From: Wenzhouxiangella sp042310355
Lineage (GTDB): Bacteria; Pseudomonadota; Gammaproteobacteria; Xanthomonadales; Wenzhouxiangellaceae
Assembly (NCBI RefSeq): GCF_042310355.1
Contig: NZ_JBHJMR010000002.1
Coordinates: forward strand, 372,001-436,000
Reading direction: 5' to 3'
DNA: 64,000 nt
Within the stretch, counting starts at the first letter, position 1, and every line of letters begins with the position of its first letter. The position numbers and the translations under genes are program-made. The notes beneath the pieces are model-generated. The model worked only from the letters and a program-made list of their open reading frames with translations, had not been told where the DNA came from and searched no databases. This document shows positions 46,281-55,670 of the stretch, one piece after another.

Positions 46281-47743
46281 GCATTCGCATTCCTTACATC
46301 CTGATCCTGCTCGCCGCCGCCTGGCTGGCATCGCCGGCGATTGCGCAGGAGTCCGAGGCGGCGCAGGCCGAGGCCGAACAGGCTGCGGAAACGGCCGCTC
46401 AGAACGAGCCGGACACCGAGGCTGAGCAGGCCGAACCCGAATCACCGCCCGTGGCAGCCCAGGCCCCTTCGCTTGAGCAGGCCTACCAGCGCGAGTTCGC
46501 CTTCCTGCAGGGCCAAAAGCGTGACCTCGAGCGGCGCATCGCCGAATTCGAGGCAACCAGCGAAGAAGACCTGCAGCAGCTTCAATCGGATATCCGCTCG
46601 CTCGAGCGTCGGGTGGTCGAGTTGACCAGCCGCGGCGATCGTCTCGACGAACAGGTGATCGAGTCCGAGCGCTCGGTCGAGTCGGCACGCGACAACGTCA
46701 ACCTGCTCGCCAACACGTTCCTCCAGGCCGAAGCGACCATCGAGGACTGGGAAGCCCCGCAGCTGGAGGGCGACGAGGTGCCGCAGACCGATGACGTGGC
46801 GGCGATGTTCGAAACCGTCCGGGAAGAACTGGCCCGCCGCGGCGAAGTTCGTCGCGACAGCGGCGAGTTCTTCCTGGCCGACGGCACGCGCGTCGATGGA
46901 GAAATCATCCACGTGGGCCGTATCGCCAGCTACGGAATCAGCGAGCGCGGCGCCGGCGCACTGGCACCGGCCGGCGAGGGCGAACTCAAGCTCTGGAACG
47001 AGGAATCGGCGGACGCCGCGCGCGCGCTGGCGGCCGGGACGGTGGTCTCGCCCCTGCCGATCTTCGTGTACGAAACGCTCAGCTCGGAAGTTGAAGAAAA
47101 GGGCGCCAAGGGCGTATTCGAGACCATCTCCAGCGGCGGGGTGATCGGCTGGATCATCTTCTTCCTGGGCCTGCTGGCCGCCGTGCTGGTCGCCTTGCGG
47201 GCCGTGTTCCTGTGGCGTGCCGGCGCCTCGACCGGCCGCATTCTCGATGACGTTTCGGCACCGGTTCGTCGCGGTGACCGCGAAGCGGCGCTGTCGATGC
47301 TCAAGAAGCGCCAGGGTGCCACCGCCCGGGTGGTGGCTTCGGCCATCCGCAACCTCGATCGCGATCGCGAACATCTCGAAGACATCGTGTCCGAGTCGAT
47401 CCTGCACGAGAGCGGCCACCTGAATCGCTTCGGCTCCTTCATCATGGTGATCGCCGCCGTCTCTCCGCTGCTCGGGCTGCTCGGCACGGTCACCGGCATG
47501 ATCTCGACCTTCGATGTCATTACCGAGTTCGGTACCGGCGATCCCAAGCTGCTCTCCGGCGGCATCTCGATCGCCCTGGTGACCACTGAACTGGGTCTGA
47601 TCGTGGCCATCCCCACGCTGCTGTTCGGCAACCTGCTCTCGAGCTGGGCCGAGCGCATCAAGGACGACATGGAAAAGGCCACGCTGCGCGTGACCAACCA
47701 GTATCTCGAAGCCCGAAGTGAAAGCGAGCAGGTCAGCGGCTGA
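46277..47743 (+). CDS. TtpC-like long ExbB/MotA/TolQ proton-channel protein
   Basis: 488 aa. Unlike standard ExbB (about 230 aa) it has a cleavable signal, a low-complexity Glu/Ala-rich segment, a periplasmic coiled coil (residues about 75-150) and a globular region, then three membrane helices of the MotA/TolQ/ExbB channel in the C-terminal half (GGVIGWIIFFLGLLAAVLVAL; SPLLGLLGTVTGMISTFDVI). This is the layout of TtpC, required with TonB2 in Vibrio. Start overlaps the DUF3450 stop, and its stop overlaps the next start (TGATG, 47741-47745). Confidence 0.88.
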   Translation: MSIRIPYILILLAAAWLASPAIAQESEAAQAEAEQAAETAAQNEPDTEAEQAEPESPPVAAQAPSLEQAYQREFAFLQGQKRDLERRIAEFEATSEEDLQQLQSDIRSLERRVVELTSRGDRLDEQVIESERSVESARDNVNLLANTFLQAEATIEDWEAPQLEGDEVPQTDDVAAMFETVREELARRGEVRRDSGEFFLADGTRVDGEIIHVGRIASYGISERGAGALAPAGEGELKLWNEESADAARALAAGTVVSPLPIFVYETLSSEVEEKGAKGVFETISSGGVIGWIIFFLGLLAAVLVALRAVFLWRAGASTGRILDDVSAPVRRGDREAALSMLKKRQGATARVVASAIRNLDRDREHLEDIVSESILHESGHLNRFGSFIMVIAAVSPLLGLLGTVTGMISTFDVITEFGTGDPKLLSGGISIALVTTELGLIVAIPTLLFGNLLSSWAERIKDDMEKATLRVTNQYLEARSESEQVSG

Positions 47744-48351
47744 TGTTCGACGAACTGGTCAATGACTTCCGGTTCTACTTCGAGGTGGGCGGCTACGTCA
47801 TGCCGCCGCTCGTGCTGGCCACGGTGGTGCTGTGGTTTGCCATCGGCTACCGGATTGCCGCGCTCAAGCGGGGAAACCTTCGATCGGTGCGGCGAATCAT
47901 CCAGAAGCACCCCGAAGGTCTCGATCACCCGCCCCGCGGCGTGATCGAGAAAGCCATCGAACAGGGCCTGCAGATCGCGCGCTCGCATCACGGTGATCTG
48001 CGCCGTCTTCTCGATGACGCCTTCTGGCCGATCGAGCGCGACGTCAAGCGTTTCCACAAGCTGATCATGACCATTGTCGCCGTCGCCCCCCTGATGGGCC
48101 TGCTCGGCACCGTCGTGGGCATGATCGAAACCTTCGATTCGCTTGGCGACATGTCGCTGTTCGCCCAGTCCGGCGGTATCGCCGGTGGCATTTCCCAGGC
48201 GCTGTTCACGACCCAGATGGGCCTGGCCGTGGCCATTCCCGGCCTGATCGTCGGCGGCCTGCTCGAAAAGCGGGCCGCGGTGATCCGGATCGAGCTGGCC
48301 CAGGTCAAGGACATTCTTTGCGCAAGCGTGCAGAAAGGTAGACCGGCATGA
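47743..48351 (+). CDS. exbB: ExbB-family proton-channel subunit
   Basis: 202 aa. Three membrane helices with the channel segment APLMGLLGTVVGMIETFDSL and LFTTQMGLAVAIPGLIVGG, the typical ExbB/TolQ signature. With ExbD it converts proton flow to force on TonB. It starts on the stop of the preceding gene and its own stop overlaps exbD in ATGA. Confidence 0.92.
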   Translation: MFDELVNDFRFYFEVGGYVMPPLVLATVVLWFAIGYRIAALKRGNLRSVRRIIQKHPEGLDHPPRGVIEKAIEQGLQIARSHHGDLRRLLDDAFWPIERDVKRFHKLIMTIVAVAPLMGLLGTVVGMIETFDSLGDMSLFAQSGGIAGGISQALFTTQMGLAVAIPGLIVGGLLEKRAAVIRIELAQVKDILCASVQKGRPA

Positions 48352-48758
48352 GATTTCGCGAACGCGCCAATACCGAGCAGGCCGTCGATATTTCGCCCCT
48401 GATCGACATGGTGTTCATCCTGCTGATCTTTTTCATGGTCTCGACGACCTTCGTCAAGGACATGAAGCTCGATCTCGAGCGCCCCAGCGCCACCAGTTCG
48501 GAGCAGGCATCGACCAAGGCCATCCGCCTCTACATCGACAACAGCGGCGAGACCTGGCTCGACGGTCAGCCGATCCGCACCTGGGTAATCCAGAGCAAGC
48601 TGCGCGACATGCTGCAGGGTGCGACTTCCCAGTCGGTCCTGGTGGTGACCGACAGCAACGTGCCCGCCCAGAAGCTCATCGAAGTGGTCGACCAGGCGCG
48701 CCGCTCCGGCGCCGCCGACGTCGGCGTGGCCACGGTCGAGGAAGCCGGCCGGGGCTGA
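48348..48758 (+). CDS. exbD: ExbD biopolymer-transport protein
   Basis: 136 aa. One membrane helix with the essential protonatable Asp (D20 in SPLIDMVFILLIFFM), and a periplasmic domain with DGQPI. Partner of the ExbB genes just upstream; 22 nt separate it from tonB. Confidence 0.92.
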   Translation: MRFRERANTEQAVDISPLIDMVFILLIFFMVSTTFVKDMKLDLERPSATSSEQASTKAIRLYIDNSGETWLDGQPIRTWVIQSKLRDMLQGATSQSVLVVTDSNVPAQKLIEVVDQARRSGAADVGVATVEEAGRG

Positions 48759-48780
48759 CCTAAACACAGGAGTACGACGC

Positions 48781-49410
48781 ATGACTTCAGAAATCAGGAA
48801 ATGGACCTACGGCCTGGCCTTCATGGTGATCGGCTCGGTGCTGATCATCGGCACCTTGCTGATGATCAACCGCCTGGCCAAGGGACCGGAAGCCCAGGAA
48901 CTGACCAAGCAGACCAGCTTCAGTGTCGAGCGCAAGCCCGAACCGCCGAAGAAAGTGGTCAAGCGCGAACAGCCCGAGCCGCGACGCTCGCGCGACGTCA
49001 ATCCGCCGATGGTCGACCTCGACACCTCGCTGTCGGGTATCGACATGGGCATCCCGGGTGTGACGGCCGACGACCTTGGCAGCCTGCGCGACGATCTGCT
49101 CGGCGACACCCAGGACGTGGTCATGACCGACGATTCGGTCGACCAGCCGCCGCGACCGACGCGCCAGACGCCGCTGCCGTATCCATCGTCTGCGCGCAAG
49201 CAGGGCGTGGAGGGCTACGTCGTCCTCTCGCTGCTGATCAGCGCCGCCGGCGAGATCGAGAAGGTCCAGGTGCTCGAATCCAGTCACGAAGGATTGTTCG
49301 AGGAAGCGGCCGTTCAGGGCGTGCGCAACTGGCGTTTCGATCCAGCCCAGTACCAGGGGCGCAACGTTCGGGTCTGGGCCAAGCAGCGCATCCGATTCGA
49401 TCTGAGCTGA
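48781..49410 (+). CDS. tonB: TonB energy-transducing protein (TonB2-like)
   Basis: 209 aa. N-terminal membrane anchor, a short Pro/Lys/Glu-rich linker (EPPKKVVKREQPEPRR) and a C-terminal TonB domain with the LPYPSSARKQGVEGYVVLSLLI start and a WRFDPAQYQGRNVRV end. The short linker is characteristic of TonB2 rather than of E. coli TonB. Confidence 0.92.
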   Translation: MTSEIRKWTYGLAFMVIGSVLIIGTLLMINRLAKGPEAQELTKQTSFSVERKPEPPKKVVKREQPEPRRSRDVNPPMVDLDTSLSGIDMGIPGVTADDLGSLRDDLLGDTQDVVMTDDSVDQPPRPTRQTPLPYPSSARKQGVEGYVVLSLLISAAGEIEKVQVLESSHEGLFEEAAVQGVRNWRFDPAQYQGRNVRVWAKQRIRFDLS

Positions 49411-49435
49411 GCACTCGCAGGAGATACCCGAATCC

Positions 49436-50620
49436 ATGAAGGGGCTTCGCACATTGTGGCTACTGCTGATCCTGTCTCTGTCGGCGACGGCCCTGGCGCA
49501 GGAGGAGACCGCTTCGGCGCCTGAAGACGAGGTGGATCGTCTGTCACTCGCTGCCATGTTGATCGGCGACGGCAACTACGAGCGTGCGCGCGTCGTATTG
49601 GCCGGTGTCGACGAGCGCGAGAACCCCGAGCTCGACAAGGTCCGGTATCACAGCCTCGACGGCCTGGTCGCCCTCAATCTGGACGAACTCGCCCGGGCGG
49701 AGGCCGCCTTCGAGCGTGCGCTGGAGGCCGGCAAGGAACGCGAGGAGCCGCCGCCGGACGTGATCTGGCTATACCTGGCCCAGGCCCGCTTCGGCCAGGA
49801 GGACTACCCGGGCACCCTCGAGGCACTCGATGGTGCCAGCACCGAGACGACCGAGCTGGCCTCGGTCTACCAGATGCGCGCACGCTCGCACTGGCAGATG
49901 GGTGATCTCGAGTCGGCCTGGCAAGTATTTTCGAAGGGCGCGGCGCGCTTCCCGGACCGGGCCGGAGACTTCACGCGCCAGCAGGTCTTTTTGCTGGTGG
50001 AGCGAGGGCTCTATCAGGAAGCGGCCGCCCTCGGGCAGCGCTTCCTGGCCGAGGGGGAGGCGACGGTCGACGACGCTGTGACCATCGGCAATGCGCTGCG
50101 CGAGGCCGGGCAGACAGACAAGGCGCTTCGGATTCTCGAGGCTGCCCGCCTGGAAGACGGCGACAACATCCGACTGGCTCGCGTACTGGCGCAGACCTGG
50201 CTGGATCGGGATCACGTCCTGCCGGCGGCCAACATCCTTCACGATGCCGCGCGCCTGGATCCGGCGCTGATGTCCGAGGCAGCCGAGCTCTATCGCCGCG
50301 CCGGCTGGCTGATGCAGGCGCTCACGCTCAACGCCCGGGTCATCGATCAGGCGAAAAAACTCAAGCAGCGCCTGGCCATCTTCATCGAGCTGGGGCGCTT
50401 CGACCAGGCCGCCGGCATGGAGTCGGACCTGGTCCGAACCGGGTTGCTCAATGATGAAAACATTCGCTATGCGCTGGCCTATGCGCTGTTCAAGACCGGC
50501 CGCTACGAGCAGGCCGAGACCCACCTGAGCCTGCTGACGCAGAACGAGCTTTTCCGCAAGGCCAACGAGCTACGGCGAGCCATGGAACAGTGCCGCGACG
50601 AGCCGTGGCTGTGCGGCTGA
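49436..50620 (+). CDS. TPR-repeat periplasmic protein of the TonB operon
   Basis: 394 aa. A signal peptide to about ALAQ, then about nine helical repeats of TPR type throughout (for example ALNLDELARAEAAFERALEA and ALAYALFKTGRYEQAETHL). Two C-terminal Cys may form a disulfide (CRDEPWLCG). TPR proteins at this position in TonB2-type operons are thought to stabilise the complex. It starts 26 nt after tonB and is followed 25 nt later by the receptor. Confidence 0.85.
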   Translation: MKGLRTLWLLLILSLSATALAQEETASAPEDEVDRLSLAAMLIGDGNYERARVVLAGVDERENPELDKVRYHSLDGLVALNLDELARAEAAFERALEAGKEREEPPPDVIWLYLAQARFGQEDYPGTLEALDGASTETTELASVYQMRARSHWQMGDLESAWQVFSKGAARFPDRAGDFTRQQVFLLVERGLYQEAAALGQRFLAEGEATVDDAVTIGNALREAGQTDKALRILEAARLEDGDNIRLARVLAQTWLDRDHVLPAANILHDAARLDPALMSEAAELYRRAGWLMQALTLNARVIDQAKKLKQRLAIFIELGRFDQAAGMESDLVRTGLLNDENIRYALAYALFKTGRYEQAETHLSLLTQNELFRKANELRRAMEQCRDEPWLCG

Positions 50621-50645
50621 TACGCAAATGATTTCGAGGTTATTG

Positions 50646-53600
50646 ATGATGACGCCTGGGCGATTCAAGGCTGCCCGTCTTGCGGTGCTGCTGATCCTGT
50701 TCGTCGCGACATCCGCCGTGGCCCAGGACGATACGGCGGCCGATATCAGTGTGCTCGTGTTCGCCGACGGCCGGCCGGTGCCCGGGCTTCGCATCGAAAT
50801 CGGCGAGCAGTTTGGCCTGACTGACAGTGACGGTGCCTGGCGCGGCCAGGTCGAACCCGGCCGCACACGCCTGGCCGTTTACGAATACGCCCTGGCCCTG
50901 GCTGCCCTGCCGCTGGAAGTGCACGAGGGCGAAGTCGCCCGGTACATCATCACCCTGACCGGCCCCGATCGCCGGGCCCAGGTCAGCATCGAGAGTTCCC
51001 ACGAGGAAGGACAGCAGGCGCCGCGGCGCGGAACGCCGGAAGCGCCGTCGGGCGAGCAGGGCAGCGGTCTGCTCGTCGGTCGCGTCGTCTCGACCGAAGA
51101 CGGCTCGCCGGTGACCGGCGCACGGGTGTTCGTCAGCGGAACCCCGGTCGAGGCCCGCACCGACGAGGACGGTCAGTTCAGCGTTGAAGTGCCCACCGGC
51201 GAATACGCCGTGTCCGTTCTGCACAGCGAGTTCGCCACGCGCACGGTCGACGGCGTTGCCATACGCGATGACGACGAGACCCGGCGCGACTTCGAATTGC
51301 CGCCGTCCGGTCTTGAACTGGCCGAGTACGTGGTGGTCGAGCCCTACATCGAGGGCAGCGTAACCTCGGTAATTGCGGAACAGCGCGAAACCTCGGGGGT
51401 TTCCAATATCATCGGCACCGAGCAGTTCTCGCGCGCCGGTGACGGTGATGCAGGCAGCGCGTTGGCCCGCGTGACGGGCCTGACCCTGGTCGGCGGGGAG
51501 TTCATCTTCATTCGCGGTCTCGGCGAGCGCTACTCGAGCACCCTGCTCAACGGCGCCAACGTGCCCAGCCCCGACCCCACGCGCAAGGTCGTTCCGCTCG
51601 ACCTGTTTCCGACCGGCGTGATCGAATCGATCCGCGTCCAGAAGAGTTATTCGCCGGATCTGCCCGGGGATTTCGGCGGGGGTGTTGTCGAGATTCGCAC
51701 CCGCGGCATCCCCGAAGAGGATTTCCTGAAGATGAGCCTGTCGCTCGGCGGTCGGGACGGCACGACCTTCGAGGACGGCTTGACCTACGAAGGCGGCGGC
51801 CGCGACTTCCTGGGCATGGACGACGGAACACGTGAGCTACCGTCGGTGCTCGCCGAGGCCCTGGACGACGGGGGGTCGCTGGCTGCTGCAGGGCCATTCA
51901 ATCCTGACGGACTGCCGCCTGAAGAGCTCGAAAGGCTCGGCGAGTCCTTCCCGGTCATCTACGAAGCGGACCGCGAGGAGGTCCGGCCGGACCTGGGGGT
52001 GTCGGTCGAAGGCGGCAAGTTGTTCGAGTTCAACGACGACTGGACGGCGGGCATCACCACCGCGGTGATGTGGTCGGATTCCTACCAGTCGCGCACCGAA
52101 GAACGTCGTAGCTTCATTCCTCTGGGTGACGGCAGCCTGCGATCCAATGACGACTACGAGATCGAGCGTTCCACCCGGGACATCGAACTCAGCGGTTTCC
52201 TCACCGCCGGCCTCGAATACGCCGATAACCACCGCATCGACCTGACCTCCATGCTCCTCAGGCAGACCCAGGACGAAACCTCCATCCAGGAAGGCTTCAA
52301 CCTTGACGAGGACGGAATCGTTCGGTTTACCGAACTGGAGTGGGAAGAGCGTGATCTGCTTTCCCACCAGCTGCGCGGGGAACACACGTTCGGGTTTCTT
52401 GGCGACACCCTGCTGGAGTGGGATTACGCCGATTCGCGCGCACGCCGTGACGTGCCCGATCAGCGCCGCTATCGATACGATCCGGACAACGAATCCGATT
52501 TCATCTTTTCGCGTCGTTCCGACAATCTCGTTCGGCGCTTCTCCAAGCTAAAGGACGAGGCGACCGATTACGGTATCGACCTGAACGTGCCGTTCGGCTT
52601 CGACTGGCTGACGGGCAACGTCAGTTTCGGCGCTCGGCGCCTGGACAAGTCGCGCGACTCCAGCATCCGACGCTTCCAGTTCGATGGCACGAGCCGTCTG
52701 CCTTTCGATATACGCCGAGACGAGAACCCCGAAGCGTTCCTGAACCCGGAGTTCATCGGTCCGAACGGCCTGGTGATCAAGGACGCCACGCGCGAGACGG
52801 ACAACTACACGGCATTGCTCGAAGTCGATGCCCGTTACGCCAATCTCGACATGACCTTCTTCGAACGCCTGCGCCTGACCGGCGGCGTTCGCGTCGAGGA
52901 CTGGGAGCAGAGCGCGACGACGTTCGAGTTACTCAATCCGAATGCGACCCCGGTTGTTGCCGAGCTTTCCGATGAAGACCGGCTTCCGGCATTTTCGGCG
53001 ACCTGGTACATGACCGAGAACCAGCAGATTCGTGCCAGCTATGCCGAAACGATCGTGCGTCCGGACTTCAAGGAGCTCTCGCCGGCCCCGTTCACCGACC
53101 CGGTACTCAACCGCGAGGTGGTCGGCAACGCGAATCTGGTGCCGTCGCAAGTCGAACACATGGATGTGCGCTGGGAATACTATCCCGAGCCTTCAGAGTT
53201 GATTTCGCTCGGGTTCTTCTACAAGTCCATCCTCGACCCGATCGAAGTGACCGTCGAAGCCGGGGTCGAACAACGCCTGACCTTTGCCAATGCCGACGAG
53301 GCCGATAACTTCGGCGCGGAACTGGAGTGGCGAAAGAGTCTCGGCTTTTTTGGCGACTTTCTCGGCAAGGAAGCGGTCTGGGACAGGCTCTACGTTGCGG
53401 GGAACTACTCCTGGATCGAGTCCGAGATATTCATCGAGGATCTCGGCATCCTGACCAACGCAACCCGCCCCTTGCAGGGCCAGTCGCCCTATGTGGCCAA
53501 CTTCCAGATCGGCTATGACGACGAGGAACGGGACTTGTCCGCCACCCTACTGTTCAACACCGTGGGCGAGCGCATTGTCGAAGTCGGCGTGCTCGGTGCC

Positions 53601-53792
53601 CCGGACAAGTACGAGCAGCCGGCGCCCGAACTCGACCTGGTGCTTCGATGGCGCTGGCTCGACCTGTTCGACTTCAAGGCGGAGTTCGGCAACCTGCTCG
53701 ATTCCGAGTTCGAAGTGCGACAGGGCGAAGAAATCACGCAACGCTACAAGCGCGGCCGGGAGTTCAGCCTGGGAGCGAGCTGGGAGTTCTGA
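50646..53792 (+). CDS. TonB-dependent receptor with two N-terminal carboxypeptidase-regulatory-like modules
   Basis: 1048 aa. Signal peptide to AVAQD. Then two Ig-like CarboxypepD-regulatory-type modules: residues about 30-105 (weaker) and about 140-225 (GRVVSTEDGSPVTGARVFV...GQFSVEVPTGEYAV). The plug starts about residue 230 and has the GLGERYSSTLLNGANVPSPD and PGDFGGGVVEIRTRGIPE segments; the rest is a 22-strand barrel ending GASWEF with a terminal Phe. EYVVVEP before the plug may be a TonB box. ATG 50646 or 50649 is preferred since GAGG lies 6 nt upstream; ATG 50628 has none. Substrate unknown. Part of the TonB operon. Confidence 0.88.
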   Translation: MMTPGRFKAARLAVLLILFVATSAVAQDDTAADISVLVFADGRPVPGLRIEIGEQFGLTDSDGAWRGQVEPGRTRLAVYEYALALAALPLEVHEGEVARYIITLTGPDRRAQVSIESSHEEGQQAPRRGTPEAPSGEQGSGLLVGRVVSTEDGSPVTGARVFVSGTPVEARTDEDGQFSVEVPTGEYAVSVLHSEFATRTVDGVAIRDDDETRRDFELPPSGLELAEYVVVEPYIEGSVTSVIAEQRETSGVSNIIGTEQFSRAGDGDAGSALARVTGLTLVGGEFIFIRGLGERYSSTLLNGANVPSPDPTRKVVPLDLFPTGVIESIRVQKSYSPDLPGDFGGGVVEIRTRGIPEEDFLKMSLSLGGRDGTTFEDGLTYEGGGRDFLGMDDGTRELPSVLAEALDDGGSLAAAGPFNPDGLPPEELERLGESFPVIYEADREEVRPDLGVSVEGGKLFEFNDDWTAGITTAVMWSDSYQSRTEERRSFIPLGDGSLRSNDDYEIERSTRDIELSGFLTAGLEYADNHRIDLTSMLLRQTQDETSIQEGFNLDEDGIVRFTELEWEERDLLSHQLRGEHTFGFLGDTLLEWDYADSRARRDVPDQRRYRYDPDNESDFIFSRRSDNLVRRFSKLKDEATDYGIDLNVPFGFDWLTGNVSFGARRLDKSRDSSIRRFQFDGTSRLPFDIRRDENPEAFLNPEFIGPNGLVIKDATRETDNYTALLEVDARYANLDMTFFERLRLTGGVRVEDWEQSATTFELLNPNATPVVAELSDEDRLPAFSATWYMTENQQIRASYAETIVRPDFKELSPAPFTDPVLNREVVGNANLVPSQVEHMDVRWEYYPEPSELISLGFFYKSILDPIEVTVEAGVEQRLTFANADEADNFGAELEWRKSLGFFGDFLGKEAVWDRLYVAGNYSWIESEIFIEDLGILTNATRPLQGQSPYVANFQIGYDDEERDLSATLLFNTVGERIVEVGVLGAPDKYEQPAPELDLVLRWRWLDLFDFKAEFGNLLDSEFEVRQGEEITQRYKRGREFSLGASWEF

Positions 53793-53911
53793 TCCCTGTC
53801 AAGAATCGGTCATGTTCGAGTCATGGGACTGACACCGACGATCAATACGATGAGCACGATGACGGTAGTTCATCGTCCTTCACTCGCTAAACGAAAGCAG
53901 AGGAAACAAGC

Positions 53912-55597
53912 ATGCTCAAGAATATGAAGCGCAACTTGCTGGCGCTGGCGGCCGGATCCATGGTGATCGGCTCGGCCAACGCCTTTGTTGTCAACGAACA
54001 GTTCACCGGTAACTACAACGAAGCGGGCAAAGACGGTCGCGGCCTGATCCTGGACATCATCGACGGCGGTGAGCAGGAATTCGGCAACGGCGTCGTTGCC
54101 CAGTGGTTCACCTTCCGCGACGGCGCACCGCTGTGGCTGGTTGCCTCCGGCTCGATCGACCAGAACACCAACACGGCCGAACTGCAATTCCTGGAAGTCG
54201 AAGGCGGAACCTTCGGTCCCGACTTCGTCAGTGACGACGCCTCGAACATTTCCTGGGGCACGGGCACGCTCACCTTCAACAGCTGCAATTCCGTTTCCCT
54301 GGACTACAACGGCAACGACGGCACGGGTTCGCTCGACCTTCAGCCGGTCATTCAGGGCGGCGACTGTGTCGTTGAGCAGGAATTCTCGAGCTGCCCGAGC
54401 TTTGCTTCGGCCGGTCCGCTGGAAGGCAGCTGCATCGTCGGCGGTGAAGTCAACAACGACATCATGCTGAGCAACGAGATCACCTGGCTGATCCAGGGCC
54501 AGCTGGTCATCAACGACGGTGCTTCGCTCACCATCCAGCCCAACGCCGAACTCATCGGGGGCACGCTCGGCGACACCGACACCCTGATCGTCAAGCAGGG
54601 CGGTCAGGTCTTCGCCGAAGGCACGGCCAACAACCCGATCATCATGCGCGGCCCGGATGCCGCCACGCGCGCCGAATGGGGCGGTGTGGTCATCAACGGC
54701 TTCGCCCCGATCAACGGTTGCTCGGAAGGCACCGATCCCTGCACCGCGCAGGGCGAAGGCAACTCCGGCACCTACGGCGGCAACGACCCGCACGACAACA
54801 GTGGCGTGATGCGCTACGTCGTGGTTTCGAACGCCGGCCGTCAGTTCAGCGAAGAGAACGAGCTCAACGGTATCGCTTTCCAGGGCGTCGGTGACGGCAC
54901 CACGGTCGAGTACATCCAGGTTCACCTGAACGAAGATGACGGCGTCGAGTTCTTCGGCGGCACGGTCAACGCCAGGTACCTGGTCCTGACCGGCATCGGC
55001 GACGACAGCCTCGACTGGACGCAGGGCTGGCAGGGCAAGGCCCAGTACGTCCTGGCCAAGGACTACATCGACAACGGCGACCAGGGCATCGAAGCCGACA
55101 ACAACGGCGACGCCAACGACTCCGAGCCGCGCGCCAAGCCGATGCTGGCCAACATGACCTACATCGGGCAGTCCAACACCGATATCGGCATCCTGCTGCG
55201 TGAAGGCACCGGCGCCAACATCGCCAACACCGTCGTGACCGGCTTCGGCGAGTTCTGCCTCGACATCGACAACGAGTCGACCTTCCAGAACGAAGAGAAC
55301 CTGACCATCGAAAACAGCGTTGTCGGCGGCTGCGGTGCCACCTTCAGCGAAGATGGCGAAGACCTGTTCAGCGTCGCAGACTGGTTCTTCAGCTTCCCGG
55401 GCAACGTCGAAGCCGACCCGAACCTGAACAACTACGTCCCGAACGCCAGCTCGCCGGCGATCGGCATCGGCGCGGTTCCGTTCGAAGACGACTTCTTCGA
55501 CAACGTCGACTACGCCGGCGCGATTCGCAGTGCCGACGCTGACTGGACCAAGGGCTGGACGGTCGGTCTCGACCGCAACGCTCCGCTGGGCCAGTAA
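53912..55597 (+). CDS. Secreted beta-helix protein paired with the TonB receptor
   Basis: 561 aa. The signal peptide ends at GSANA. The first 130 mature residues form a beta-rich module (GKDGRGLILDI...VVAQWFTFRDGAPLWLVASG), the rest a right-handed parallel beta-helix (SLTIQPNAELIGG, GGQVFAEGTANNPIIMRGP, DDGVEFFGGTVNARYLVLTG). It is rich in Asn, Asp and Gly, with few basic residues, as expected of a calcium-binding secreted protein. No IPTL-CTERM or other tail. Preceded by AGAGGAAAC and followed by the operon terminator, so it may be made in large amounts. Function unknown; pectate-lyase-like catalytic residues were not recognised. Confidence 0.82.
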   Translation: MLKNMKRNLLALAAGSMVIGSANAFVVNEQFTGNYNEAGKDGRGLILDIIDGGEQEFGNGVVAQWFTFRDGAPLWLVASGSIDQNTNTAELQFLEVEGGTFGPDFVSDDASNISWGTGTLTFNSCNSVSLDYNGNDGTGSLDLQPVIQGGDCVVEQEFSSCPSFASAGPLEGSCIVGGEVNNDIMLSNEITWLIQGQLVINDGASLTIQPNAELIGGTLGDTDTLIVKQGGQVFAEGTANNPIIMRGPDAATRAEWGGVVINGFAPINGCSEGTDPCTAQGEGNSGTYGGNDPHDNSGVMRYVVVSNAGRQFSEENELNGIAFQGVGDGTTVEYIQVHLNEDDGVEFFGGTVNARYLVLTGIGDDSLDWTQGWQGKAQYVLAKDYIDNGDQGIEADNNGDANDSEPRAKPMLANMTYIGQSNTDIGILLREGTGANIANTVVTGFGEFCLDIDNESTFQNEENLTIENSVVGGCGATFSEDGEDLFSVADWFFSFPGNVEADPNLNNYVPNASSPAIGIGAVPFEDDFFDNVDYAGAIRSADADWTKGWTVGLDRNAPLGQ

Positions 55598-55642
55598 GAA
55601 AAAGCTTCAAGCTTCACAGACAGACCCATTGCAGCACCTTTC

Positions 55643-55670
55643 GGCCCCGCTTCGGCGGGGCCTTCTTTTT
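55643..55670 (+). terminator. Strong Rho-independent terminator of the TonB operon
   Basis: GGCCCCGC-TTCG-GCGGGGCC followed by TTCTTTTT. An 8-bp GC stem closed by a UUCG tetraloop, ending the beta-helix transcription unit. It lies 45 nt after the stop codon and touches the convergent GGDEF/EAL gene. Confidence 0.92.
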
